Part shown: one piece after another, positions 17,086 to 25,524 of the stretch
Numbering within the stretch: position 1 is the first letter of the stretch
Layout: every line of letters starts with the position of its first letter
Origin: Pusillimonas sp. UBA3987
GTDB taxonomy: Bacteria; Pseudomonadota; Gammaproteobacteria; Burkholderiales; Burkholderiaceae_B
DNA length: 64,000 bases
Assembly (NCBI GenBank): GCA_002384935.1
Contig: DGCD01000017.1
Span: 72,701 to 136,700 of the forward strand
Direction: 5' to 3'
Notes under the pieces: generated by a model
Databases searched by the model: none
What the model was told of the DNA's origin: nothing
What the model saw: the letters and a program-made list of their open reading frames with translations, nothing else
Position numbers and translations under genes: made by a program

Positions 17086-18261
17086 TCAAACAGGCGGCAA
17101 TTGAAACACCTGCCGCAAATAAGCCAGATAGGCCGGGTCATCACACATTGTCTTTTCAGGCGCATCCGATACCTTGGCAACCGGCTGGCCATTGCAACGC
17201 ACCATTTTCATCACAATCTGCAAGGGCTCATGGCCCAGGTCATTCGTCAGATTGGTTCCAATACCGAACGAGACCTTGCAACGACCCGAAAACTGCTTGG
17301 CCAGTTCAATGGCACGCGGAAACGTCAGCGCGTCGGAAAACACCATCGTTTTGGTGCGTGGATCAACACGATTCGCAACGTAATGAGCCAACAGGCGTTC
17401 GCCCCACTGGAAAGGATCGCCGGAATCATGCCGGGCACCATCGAAGAGCTTGCAGAAATACATATCGAAATCGCGCAAAAAGGCATCCATGCCGTAGACA
17501 TCCGACAACGCAATACCCAGATCTCCGCGATATTCCTTGGCCCAGACTTCAAGCGCAAAAACCTGCGAATCCCGCAGACGCGGCCCTAATGCCTGACAGG
17601 CCTGCAAATACTCATGCCCCATGGTTCCCAAAGGGGTCACGCCATGCTTTCGTGCAAGAAAAATATTGCTGGTTCCGGCAAAATGCGCGCCCATCTGATC
17701 GCGCATTGTTTCCACGACCTCATCATGCCATTGCTTGGAAAACCGGCGTCGTGTTCCATATTCGGCAACTCGAAACTCGGTCAGCGCCGGATCATCGATG
17801 ACCAGATTCATTTTCTTGCGTAACCGACGACGGCCTTCATCCCAGCCCGGCTCTTTGCAGGTATTCCTGAAAAAAACCTCGTTCACAATCGCCAGCACCG
17901 GTATTTCAAACAAGATCGTGTGCAGCCAGGACCCTTTCACGGAAATGGCGATTTCACCGGGAAGCTCACCGTGATCAATATCAATACACTTCTCGGGCAA
18001 ATGAAACAGCCCGAGAAAGTCGGCAAAATCACTTTTAATGAAGCGCAACCCGCGCAAATAATCCAGTTCGTCTTCAGTGAACTTCAACTGGCACAGGGCA
18101 TGCACCTCTTCACGAATTTCGTCAAGGTATGGCGCCAGATTGACATTGGGCGTGCGGCATTTGTACCGATACTCGACCTGCGCAGCCGGAAAATGATGCA
18201 AAACCACTTGCATCATGGTGAATTTATACAGGTCGGTATCCAAAAGAGATGTAATGATCAT
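17086..18261 (-). CDS. pncB: Nicotinate phosphoribosyltransferase
   Basis: PncB converts nicotinate and PRPP to nicotinate mononucleotide in the NAD salvage pathway, with ATP hydrolysis. The 391-residue protein starts MIITSLLDTDLYKFTMMQ, the family start, and includes the motif region DGARHDSGDPFQWGERL and FGIGTNLTNDLG near the phosphoribosyl site. relA follows 14 bases downstream on the same strand. Upstream, a perfect 11-base inverted repeat sits between it and the divergent fdxA gene, a possible operator. Confidence 0.95.
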   Translation of the reverse strand: MIITSLLDTDLYKFTMMQVVLHHFPAAQVEYRYKCRTPNVNLAPYLDEIREEVHALCQLKFTEDELDYLRGLRFIKSDFADFLGLFHLPEKCIDIDHGELPGEIAISVKGSWLHTILFEIPVLAIVNEVFFRNTCKEPGWDEGRRRLRKKMNLVIDDPALTEFRVAEYGTRRRFSKQWHDEVVETMRDQMGAHFAGTSNIFLARKHGVTPLGTMGHEYLQACQALGPRLRDSQVFALEVWAKEYRGDLGIALSDVYGMDAFLRDFDMYFCKLFDGARHDSGDPFQWGERLLAHYVANRVDPRTKTMVFSDALTFPRAIELAKQFSGRCKVSFGIGTNLTNDLGHEPLQIVMKMVRCNGQPVAKVSDAPEKTMCDDPAYLAYLRQVFQLPPV

Positions 18262-18310
18262 GGGTTCTTGCGTCGCACGCGCGGCTTGCCTTCCAGGTTG
18301 CTGAATGATT

Positions 18311-18345
18311 ATTGGGTAAAATGGTCGTAAAGGGTTTTACCCAAT
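18311..18345. promoter_or_regulatory. Perfect 11-base inverted repeat between pncB and fdxA
   Basis: ATTGGGTAAAA (18311-18321) and TTTTACCCAAT (18335-18345) are exact reverse complements separated by 13 bases. The left half lies 50 bases upstream of the pncB start, the right half about 100 bases upstream of fdxA. There is no T-run after it, so a terminator is unlikely; an operator site or a hairpin in a leader fits better. The cognate regulator is unknown. Confidence 0.6.
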
Positions 18346-18371
18346 GTATCAGAACAGGCATTGTAATGTTT

Positions 18372-18405
18372 AACCTGGCATCTCACACTGCGGTGGCGCC
18401 AGGTT
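18372..18405 (+). promoter_or_regulatory. Inverted repeat in the upstream region of fdxA
   Basis: AACCTGGC (18372-18379) pairs with GCCAGGTT (18398-18405); a small inner hairpin CAC-TGCG-GTG (18386-18395) could extend it. It lies 41 bases before the fdxA ATG and could be an operator or a leader hairpin. Confidence 0.45.
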
Positions 18406-18446
18406 GGCATGACAAACCTGAATGTCATTTTTGCCGGAGTCCCTGA

Positions 18447-18770
18447 ATGACCCACGTGGTTACCGAAAATTGTATTAAATGCAAGTACACTGATTGTGTA
18501 GACGTTTGTCCTGTCGACTGCTTCCGAGAGGGGCCTAATTTTCTCGTCATCGATCCCGACGAATGCATCGATTGCGCAGTTTGCGTACCTGAATGCCCGG
18601 CCAACGCCATTTTCGCGGAAGAAGACGTCCCGGCCGACCAGGTCCGCTTCATCCAAATGAATGCCGACCTGTCCCCTGAGTTTGGCCCGATCAATCGTTC
18701 AAAAGGCGGCCTGCCCGACGCCGATGAATGGAATGGGGTTGAAGGTAAAGAACAACATCTGGAAAGATAG
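18447..18770 (+). CDS. fdxA: Seven-iron ferredoxin FdxA
   Basis: FdxA carries one [3Fe-4S] and one [4Fe-4S] cluster and shuttles low-potential electrons. The 107-residue protein has the Azotobacter FdI-type pattern: Cys9, Cys17 and Cys50 for the 3Fe cluster, and Cys21, Cys40, Cys43 and Cys46 for the 4Fe cluster, with a free Cys25. The C-terminal extension (after about residue 60) is normal for this class. The gene for a ferredoxin-NADP reductase begins three bases after its stop, so the redox pair is co-transcribed. Confidence 0.96.
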   Translation: MTHVVTENCIKCKYTDCVDVCPVDCFREGPNFLVIDPDECIDCAVCVPECPANAIFAEEDVPADQVRFIQMNADLSPEFGPINRSKGGLPDADEWNGVEGKEQHLER

Positions 18771-18773
18771 GGT

Positions 18774-19559
18774 ATGTCCGAAAAGAAATACACGCGCCAG
18801 AAAGTTTTGCAGGTTCGAGAATGGGTACCCGGAAAGTTGCTGTCCATTAAAGTCAGCCGCCCAGACAATTACAAGTTCAAAGGCGGCCAGTATGCGCGCC
18901 TGGGCCTGTCCGACAATACCGAATCAGAGGCGGAGCCTTCGGTATGGCGCGCGTATTCAATGGTAAACGGGCCTGACCAGACAACACTGGAGTTTTATTC
19001 CATTGTTGTACCTGAGGGGAAGTTCAGCCCGCAGCTGGCTGCCTTGAAACCAGACGATGCCATTTACATCGACAATACGGTTTTCGGTTTTTTAACGGTT
19101 GATCGTTTTGAGCCCGGCGGCACACTTTGGATGATTGCAACGGGAACCGGGCTGTCGGCCTACCTGTCGATGCTGAACGACCCCATAACCTGGTCGAGGT
19201 TCGACCGAATCATCCTGGTTCACGGCGTGCGGACCAAAGAAGAACTGGCCTACCAGGACGAGCTGCGCCAATGGGAAGCCAGCAGTGGTACCGAGGCCCT
19301 GCCTGCACGATTTGTCTATCTTGCCATCCCGACCCGCGAATCAATGCCTGGCGTTCCGCAGGCGCGCATTACCACGCTCATTAAAAACGGTGAGCTTGAA
19401 GAACTGGCCCACTGCACACTGGATCCGCAGCACAACAAAATCATGCTGTGCGGTAACCCGGAAATGCTGGCCGACGCCCGGGCCATACTGAAGGAAAAAG
19501 GCTTTGCCGTTGGCCGACGAGGCAACCCGGGCAATCTTGCTGTTGAAAACTACTGGTAG
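18774..19559 (+). CDS. fpr: Ferredoxin--NADP reductase
   Basis: This FAD enzyme exchanges electrons between NADP(H) and ferredoxin or flavodoxin and takes part in oxidative-stress and iron-sulfur metabolism. The 261-residue product has the FAD-binding motif VWRAYSMVN, the NADP-binding loop GTGLSAYLS, and the C-terminal aromatic end ENYW typical of bacterial subclass reductases. It follows fdxA by three bases, which makes that ferredoxin its natural partner. phaZ begins 36 bases after its stop with its own AAAGGA ribosome site. Confidence 0.95.
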   Translation: MSEKKYTRQKVLQVREWVPGKLLSIKVSRPDNYKFKGGQYARLGLSDNTESEAEPSVWRAYSMVNGPDQTTLEFYSIVVPEGKFSPQLAALKPDDAIYIDNTVFGFLTVDRFEPGGTLWMIATGTGLSAYLSMLNDPITWSRFDRIILVHGVRTKEELAYQDELRQWEASSGTEALPARFVYLAIPTRESMPGVPQARITTLIKNGELEELAHCTLDPQHNKIMLCGNPEMLADARAILKEKGFAVGRRGNPGNLAVENYW

Positions 19560-19595
19560 ATTCAAACCCTGTTTAAATAAAGGAAACCACTCGCA

Positions 19596-20828
19596 ATGCT
19601 TTACGACATACACGAATTGCAACGCACTTTTCTCATGCCGCTCGTTTCCTTTACCGGTCAGGGCTCGCAACTGTTTTCACACCCCTACAGCCCCCTTTCC
19701 TACACACCCGTGTCGCGCCATCTCGCCGCAACATACGAACTGATGCACCGGTTGGGCAAAGCTTATGAAAAGCCCGATTGGGACATTGACCAGACCATCA
19801 TCGACGGAAAAGAAATACCGGTTGTACCGCAATGCGTCAAGGAATATCCTTTTTGCAAGCTGATCCATTTCAAGCGTGAAGAACCAACTGCCAGAAAGCT
19901 GCCAACCGTATTGTTGGTCGCACCTTTATCCGGCCACCACGCCACGCTTCTAAGAGACACGGTGAAATCGTTTTTGCCGGCGCATGAGGTTTACATTACC
20001 GACTGGGTCGATGCCCGAATGGTATCGCTGAGCAACGGTCCTTTTCATTTACATGATTACGTCAATTACATCCGCGAATTCCTTCACTTTCTGGGACCGG
20101 GCGCCCATGTAGTTTCGGTGTGCCAGCCCACGGTTCCCGTATTGGGCGCGATATCACTGATGTCCGCAAACGACGACCCTTGTCTGCCCGTCAGCATGAC
20201 CCTCATGGGCGGTCCAATTGATACACGCCAATCACCAACGCAGGTCAACCGCCTGGCCACAACGCAGTCTTATTCGTGGTTCGAAAACAACCTGATTCAC
20301 CGCGTTCCGGCCAAATACCCCGGGGCGGGTCGCAGGGTCTATCCCGGCTTTCTTCAGCATGCCGGCTTTATTGCAATGAACCCCGATCGCCATATGGAAT
20401 CACATTACGATTTCTATCTAGATCTGGTCAAAGGCGACGATGACGACGCCGAATCGCACCGGCGTTTTTACGATGAGTACAACGCGGTGCTGGACATGCC
20501 TGCCGAGTTCTATCTGGACACCATTGATATCGTATTCCAGCAACACCTCCTGCCGCGCGGGTGCTGGGACGTCCAGGGTGAGCGCGTTGACCCAGGTAAA
20601 ATAAAACACGTTCACCTGCTGACGGTTGAAGGCGAGCTTGATGATATTTCCGGACAAGGCCAGACACATGCAGCCCACGGGCTTTGTACCGGTATTCCCG
20701 CCGAGAATAAACATCGTTATACGGCAGTCGGATCGGGACACTACGGCATATTTTCCGGCCGACGCTGGCGCAACATTGTTTATCCGGAACTCGCAAAATT
20801 CATTGCCAATGCCAATGCAGCCTCATGA
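19596..20828 (+). CDS. phaZ: Intracellular polyhydroxyalkanoate depolymerase
   Basis: Intracellular PhaZ breaks down stored polyhydroxybutyrate granules to hydroxybutyrate units. The 410-residue protein lacks a signal peptide and has an alpha/beta-hydrolase core. The nucleophile is a cysteine, Cys176 in VVSVCQPTVPVLGA, as in the Ralstonia eutropha PhaZ1 group, in place of the serine of extracellular enzymes. A terminal histidine is in VGSGHYGIFSGRRWR. Its presence indicates that the organism stores PHA. The stop overlaps the next start by 4 bases (ATGA), coupling it to the RsxB-like gene. Confidence 0.92.
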   Translation: MLYDIHELQRTFLMPLVSFTGQGSQLFSHPYSPLSYTPVSRHLAATYELMHRLGKAYEKPDWDIDQTIIDGKEIPVVPQCVKEYPFCKLIHFKREEPTARKLPTVLLVAPLSGHHATLLRDTVKSFLPAHEVYITDWVDARMVSLSNGPFHLHDYVNYIREFLHFLGPGAHVVSVCQPTVPVLGAISLMSANDDPCLPVSMTLMGGPIDTRQSPTQVNRLATTQSYSWFENNLIHRVPAKYPGAGRRVYPGFLQHAGFIAMNPDRHMESHYDFYLDLVKGDDDDAESHRRFYDEYNAVLDMPAEFYLDTIDIVFQQHLLPRGCWDVQGERVDPGKIKHVHLLTVEGELDDISGQGQTHAAHGLCTGIPAENKHRYTAVGSGHYGIFSGRRWRNIVYPELAKFIANANAAS

Positions 20829-21460
20829 GCGACAACGGTCTCGTTGAACAGGTTGATGCAATTCTGCCGCAAACCCAATGCACTCAGTGCGGGTACAACG
20901 GCTGTCTTCCCTATGCGCAAGCCATCGTCCTGGAGCACGCTCCCATCAATCGATGCCCGCCGGGCGGGGACGCCGGCATCGCAGCATTGGCACAGTTGCT
21001 GAATCGTGCTGTTGTCACACTTGACACAAGCTGCGGACTGCCCGAGCCATTGCAATTGGCCCAAATCGACGAAACGCATTGCATTGGCTGCACGCTTTGC
21101 ATTCAGGCCTGTCCGACCGACGCCATTGTAGGGGCGTCCAAACTCATGCACACCGTGATCCCTGACGCCTGTACCGGTTGTAAATTATGCATTGCCCCGT
21201 GTCCGGTCGATTGCATCGACATGGTCCCGGCCGAACGGGAATGGACGACTCAAGACGCAATCCGGGCGCGGGCAAACACGCGTCGACGTGAAGACCGGCT
21301 AAAACGCAAACATCCCGAAGACCAACCGCTGGCTGCACGCACGCTGAGCAACAAGGCGGCGCTTACGGCTGCCGCCAACGATGATGCTCAAACGCGCAAG
21401 AAAACCATTGCCGATGCCTTGGCTCGTGCCCGAGCCCGACGACGGGGTACGCCCGAATGA
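20825..21460 (+). CDS. rsxB: Soluble RsxB/RnfB-like iron-sulfur protein
   Basis: RnfB/RsxB subunits pass electrons through [4Fe-4S] clusters in Rnf/Rsx membrane complexes. This 211-residue copy has the Fer4_12-type N-terminal motif CTQCGYNGCLPYAQAI and two ferredoxin motifs, CIGCTLCIQACP and CTGCKLCIAPCP. It lacks the N-terminal membrane anchor of canonical RnfB, and no rnfACDGE genes are nearby, so it is probably a soluble electron carrier. The last 60 residues are Arg/Ala-rich. It overlaps phaZ and nth by 4 bases each, so its synthesis is tied to both. The partner in the cell is unknown. Confidence 0.85.
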   Translation: MSDNGLVEQVDAILPQTQCTQCGYNGCLPYAQAIVLEHAPINRCPPGGDAGIAALAQLLNRAVVTLDTSCGLPEPLQLAQIDETHCIGCTLCIQACPTDAIVGASKLMHTVIPDACTGCKLCIAPCPVDCIDMVPAEREWTTQDAIRARANTRRREDRLKRKHPEDQPLAARTLSNKAALTAAANDDAQTRKKTIADALARARARRRGTPE

Positions 21461-22101
21461 ATCAGCAGAAACGCGAGGAAATCTTTTCACGCCTGCAGGC
21501 CGCCAACCCTGCCCCAACGACCGAACTGAACTACACGACTCACTTCCAGTTGTTGATCGCGGTGATTCTGTCGGCACAAGCAACCGACAAATCGGTGAAC
21601 ATCGCCACTGCCCGTTTCTTTCCTGAGTATGGAACACCCGAAGGGATTCTGGCGCTGGGGCTGGAGGGCCTGACCGAAAAGATCAAATCAATTGGTTTGT
21701 ACCGGACCAAAGCGCAAAACGTCATCAAAACGTGCCGGACTCTTCTGGAACAACATAACGGCCAGGTGCCTGAGGATCGTGCGGCGCTTGAGGCGCTGCC
21801 CGGCGTAGGCAGAAAAACAGCCAACGTGGTATTGAATACCGCATTTGGCCATCCCACCATTGCCGTCGATACACATATTTTCCGTGTGGCCAATCGTACT
21901 CGCCTGGCCCAGGGCAAAACCGTGCTGGATGTGGAAAAGAAACTGGAAAAACTCGTTCCGCGGCAATACAAGCAAGATGCACACCACTGGTTGATTTTGC
22001 ATGGACGCTACGTGTGCCTGGCCCGCACGCCAAAATGCAAACAATGCGGCATAAATGACTTGTGTGAATATAAAGAGAAATCAGGGATTGCCCCGCTATG
22101 A
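21457..22101 (+). CDS. nth: Endonuclease III
   Basis: Nth is a DNA glycosylase/AP lyase that removes oxidised pyrimidines. The 214-residue protein has the helix-hairpin-helix LPGVGRKTANVVL with the Schiff-base lysine Lys120, the catalytic Asp138 in VDTHIFRVANR, and a C-terminal [4Fe-4S] ligand set (Cys residues in CLARTPKCKQCGINDLC). All these positions coincide with the E. coli enzyme. Its start overlaps the RsxB-like gene by 4 bases. Confidence 0.97.
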   Translation: MNQQKREEIFSRLQAANPAPTTELNYTTHFQLLIAVILSAQATDKSVNIATARFFPEYGTPEGILALGLEGLTEKIKSIGLYRTKAQNVIKTCRTLLEQHNGQVPEDRAALEALPGVGRKTANVVLNTAFGHPTIAVDTHIFRVANRTRLAQGKTVLDVEKKLEKLVPRQYKQDAHHWLILHGRYVCLARTPKCKQCGINDLCEYKEKSGIAPL

Positions 22102-22193
22102 CAAACCCTCATTTGCTTTTGATTCGAGTCCCGTCATACTGACCCCTGGCTGAACACTGTTCTGTATTTCACAAGCAATTATAAGGGGGTTGC

Positions 22194-22904
22194 ATGGCGC
22201 ACCCTGCCCTCGAAATCAAAAATCTGAATGCGTGGTATGACGATCATACGCACGTTCTCAAAGGCATCGACCTCACCGTAATGCCTGGGCAGGTTATTGG
22301 TTTACTCGGCGACAATGGCTCCGGACGCACGACAACGCTGCGCTCCCTTCTTGGCCTGACCGGCACAAGAACAGGCTCCGTGAAAGTTAACGGCGTCGAG
22401 TCGATCCATATGCAACCCAAGAACATCGCTCATTTGGGCATCAGTTACGGGCCTGATGAACACACACTTGCTGAAGATCTGAGTTGTGAAGAAAACCTGC
22501 TCACGCCAATGCAGGGAACAGAAACACTGGGGGGGGGAATGTCGTTGGCAGACATTTACGAGCTTATCCCGCTTTTACGCCATTTCCGGCATCATCCGGT
22601 TGCACACCTGTCTACCCCTGAGCGGCAATTGCTTGCTGTTGCGAAAGTTCTGCGCCAAGGAACCAACATTCTGTTGCTGGATGAAATCAGTGACAGCATC
22701 ACACCGAACATTGCACATATCCTCAGCCACGCCATTGGCGCCCTGAAAAAACAGGGCTACACCGTTGTGATGGCAGACCACCAACCCGGCGCAGCCGCCC
22801 AGGTTACGGATTACTTCCACGTCATTAAAAACGGCCAACTGCTGAACAGCTTTTCACCGGCGCCAACCTGGAGCGAAGCTGAAACACAACCTTCGCCCCC
22901 TTAA
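22194..22904 (+). CDS. LivF-like ABC ATPase with altered catalytic motifs
   Basis: The 236-residue protein has the layout of a branched-chain amino acid ABC ATPase (LivF), but several key positions are changed. The Walker A loop reads GDNGSGRT, with arginine (codon CGC) at residue 45 in place of the invariant lysine. The signature motif reads LSTPERQ (139-145) where LSGGE(R/Q)Q is expected. Walker B LLLDE (160-164) keeps its acids but lacks the following proline, and the switch region reads VVMADHQ. It has a good AAGGGGG ribosome site and stands alone, convergent with the real livF. ATP hydrolysis is doubtful; it may be regulatory or decaying. Confidence 0.8.
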   Translation: MAHPALEIKNLNAWYDDHTHVLKGIDLTVMPGQVIGLLGDNGSGRTTTLRSLLGLTGTRTGSVKVNGVESIHMQPKNIAHLGISYGPDEHTLAEDLSCEENLLTPMQGTETLGGGMSLADIYELIPLLRHFRHHPVAHLSTPERQLLAVAKVLRQGTNILLLDEISDSITPNIAHILSHAIGALKKQGYTVVMADHQPGAAAQVTDYFHVIKNGQLLNSFSPAPTWSEAETQPSPP

Positions 22905-22914
22905 GCCGCAACTG

Positions 22915-23679
22915 CTATTGCGTTTCAGCCTTCTTGTTTCCAAGCCCCAGATAACTCTCAATGACTCGCGGATTATCGCCCAGCTCTTTCGCAGGGCCTT
23001 CAAGAATAACTTCACCCGTTTCCAGCACATAGCCATAATCAGCCACCTGCAGCGCAGCACGGGCATTTTGCTCGACCAGCAAAATCGAAACACCTGTTTT
23101 TCTCAATCGCGCAATAATCTGGAAAATTTCACGCACGATACGCGGCGCCAGACCAAGGCTGGGTTCGTCCAGCATCAGCAACTCCGGCTGGGCCATGAGA
23201 GCCCGACCCACGGCCAGCATTTGCCGCTCACCTCCCGATAAGGTTCCCGCGTGCTGGACACGACGTTCTTTCAGGCGCGGAAAAAGGTCATAAACCTCAT
23301 CGATTTTCTCTTTCCAGCCCGCCTTGCCTGCACGATAAAGCCGAAAGCCTCCCAGCAACAGGTTATCTTCTACCGTCATGCTGCCAAATAACTCACGCGT
23401 TTCGGGAACAAGCGACATGCCCTGGGCAACCCTTTGCTCAACCGGCCAGCCGGAAATATCACGGTCGCCATAATGCACTTCGCCAACACTGTGTCCGTTG
23501 GTGGGCAACGACCCCATGAGCGAATTCAGTAACGTTGACTTACCCGCGCCATTACCGCCAATCACGGTAACAATATGACCCCGGGCCACTTGGATTTTCG
23601 CCTCATTCAAGGCTGTCACCTTGCCATACTGCGACGTGAGGCTATCCACCCGCAAGACCAGCTTATCCGCCGTACTCAT
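22915..23679 (-). CDS. livF: Branched-chain amino acid ABC transporter ATPase LivF
   Basis: LivF is one of two ATPases driving a hydrophobic amino acid transporter. The 254-residue protein has an intact Walker A GGNGAGKST (residues 41-49), signature LSGGERQMLAVGRAL, Walker B LLMLDEPSLGLAP and switch LLVEQNARAAL. It overlaps the 3' end of the livM-livG fusion by 4 bases and is the last gene of the livH-livMG-livF unit. Specificity for leucine-type amino acids is family knowledge; related sets carry urea, amides or aromatic compounds. Confidence 0.93.
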   Translation of the reverse strand: MSTADKLVLRVDSLTSQYGKVTALNEAKIQVARGHIVTVIGGNGAGKSTLLNSLMGSLPTNGHSVGEVHYGDRDISGWPVEQRVAQGMSLVPETRELFGSMTVEDNLLLGGFRLYRAGKAGWKEKIDEVYDLFPRLKERRVQHAGTLSGGERQMLAVGRALMAQPELLMLDEPSLGLAPRIVREIFQIIARLRKTGVSILLVEQNARAALQVADYGYVLETGEVILEGPAKELGDNPRVIESYLGLGNKKAETQ

Positions 23680-25520
23680 GCTACACCCCCTGCAGTTGCC
23701 GACGTTTGTCCATCGATATCCTCATCCAGATCAAGCCCCTCTTCTACACCGCCCAGGTACGCTTCCAGCACTGCCGGGTTCTTCTGTATTTCCTCGGGCC
23801 GGCCCTCGGCAATCTTGGTACCGAAGTCCATGACGACCAGGTGGTCGGTCAGATTCATGACGAAATCCATGTCATGTTCCACCAGCAGAATACTCATCCC
23901 CTCGTGGCGCAGTTGATCCAGCACTTTGGCCAACTCCTGCTTTTCTTTATAACGCAGGCCAGCGGCAGGCTCATCAAGCAGCAGCAACACGGGATCAGCC
24001 GCCAAGGCACGGGCAATCTCGAGAATGCGCTGTTGTCCCAGCGCCAGATTGCCAGCCTCTTCATACAGATAATCGCCCAAGCCCACGCGTTCAAGCTGAA
24101 CAGCGGCTTCATGCAGCAATTCTGCCTCGCTCTTGCGCTCGGCATGCAGGGTGGCCGAAACCACCCCCACTTTACGGCGCAAATGCGCCCCGATTGCCAC
24201 GTTTTCGAGTACTGTCATGGTCGGCAGTAACTGGACATGCTGAAACGTGCGACCGACACCCAACTTTGCAATTTCACGTGAGCGCAGTTGGTCGAGCTGA
24301 TGCCCCATGAAATTCACCGAACCGCTGGTAACCGGCAAAACACCAGTAATGAGGTTGAAAGTCGTACTTTTGCCAGCGCCATTGGGGCCGATCAGACCCA
24401 TAATTTCCCCAGCCTTCAATTTGAAGCTGATATCGTTGACGGCAACCAGCCCACCGAACTCTTTACGGGCACTCTCAACCTCAAGCACCAACTTGCCCTG
24501 TTCAGGCCTGGTGCGTTGAGGTAATTGCGCTGCCTTGGGCGGAGGTGCTTTGCGGCGAGTTCCTCCCTGACCCGTTACGGTGTTCCAGACCGACACAATC
24601 AATGGCCAGATACCGTCATGAGCATATTGCAATACCAGCACCATCAAAATGCCGAAAACCACCAATTCGAAATTAGCCGTCGTGTCGAGAATGGCCGGCA
24701 GGACATTCTGAATTTGATCTTTCAGTGTCAGAATGGCACTGGAACCGACGATGGCACCCCACACACTGCCGCTTCCGCCTACCACGGCCATGAACAGATA
24801 TTCGATACCGTAATTCAGACCAAAAGGGCTGGGGCTGACGGCACGTTGCATATGAGCGTACAACCAGCCAGACACACAAGCCAGCAGTGCTGCGTACACA
24901 AAAATAATGATTTTGTACGACGCCATGTTGATGCCGAAAGACTCAGCCATGACCGAACCACTCTTGAGTGCGCGAATCGCGCGCCCTGGACGGGAGTTCA
25001 GCAGATTGTACGTACCCCACATTGCCAACAGGACACACACCCAGATCAAGTAAAAGATTTCACGCCCGCTGGCCAGAGAAAAACCAAATACATTCACGGG
25101 CTGAATGCCGGCAATACCGTCGTACTGGCCCAGAAACCCCATGTTTCCGAACAAGTAATAAAGCGACAGGCCCCAGGCGATCGTACCCAAAGGCAAATAA
25201 TGACCCGACAGGCGCAGCGTAATGGCGCCAAGAATATAAGCAACGGCCAGTGTCAGCAGCAGGCCGACAATGAGCGCCAGCCAGGGCGACCAACCTACCG
25301 CCGTTGTCAGGTACGCGGTCGTGTAGGCACCCAAACCGACAAATGCCGCCTGGCCGAAAGACGTTAGCCCGCCAACCCCTGTCAGCAGAACCAGGCCCAG
25401 CACAACCAAAGAGGCCAGGCCGATATAGTTCAACTGGGTCACCCAGAACTCGGGCGTGGCCGACCATTGCGGCACCACTGCCATAAAGACAACAAAAAGA
25501 ATAAGTATCAATCGATTCAT
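23676..25520 (-). CDS. livMG: Fused ABC permease LivM and ATPase LivG
   Basis: One 614-residue chain combines a LivM-type permease (residues 1 to about 320, many hydrophobic helices, motif GVGGLTSFGQAAFVGLGAY) with a LivG-type ATPase (about 345 to 600) through a Lys/Pro-rich linker. The ATPase part has Walker A GPNGAGKST (about residue 380), LALGQQRILEIARAL in place of the signature as usual for LivG, and Walker B LLLLDEPAAGL. It starts 4 bases after the livH stop and overlaps livF by 4 bases. Fusion of membrane and ATPase parts means equal amounts of both in the inner membrane. Confidence 0.92.
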   Translation of the reverse strand: MNRLILILFVVFMAVVPQWSATPEFWVTQLNYIGLASLVVLGLVLLTGVGGLTSFGQAAFVGLGAYTTAYLTTAVGWSPWLALIVGLLLTLAVAYILGAITLRLSGHYLPLGTIAWGLSLYYLFGNMGFLGQYDGIAGIQPVNVFGFSLASGREIFYLIWVCVLLAMWGTYNLLNSRPGRAIRALKSGSVMAESFGINMASYKIIIFVYAALLACVSGWLYAHMQRAVSPSPFGLNYGIEYLFMAVVGGSGSVWGAIVGSSAILTLKDQIQNVLPAILDTTANFELVVFGILMVLVLQYAHDGIWPLIVSVWNTVTGQGGTRRKAPPPKAAQLPQRTRPEQGKLVLEVESARKEFGGLVAVNDISFKLKAGEIMGLIGPNGAGKSTTFNLITGVLPVTSGSVNFMGHQLDQLRSREIAKLGVGRTFQHVQLLPTMTVLENVAIGAHLRRKVGVVSATLHAERKSEAELLHEAAVQLERVGLGDYLYEEAGNLALGQQRILEIARALAADPVLLLLDEPAAGLRYKEKQELAKVLDQLRHEGMSILLVEHDMDFVMNLTDHLVVMDFGTKIAEGRPEEIQKNPAVLEAYLGGVEEGLDLDEDIDGQTSATAGGVA

Positions 25521-25524
25521 GGCC

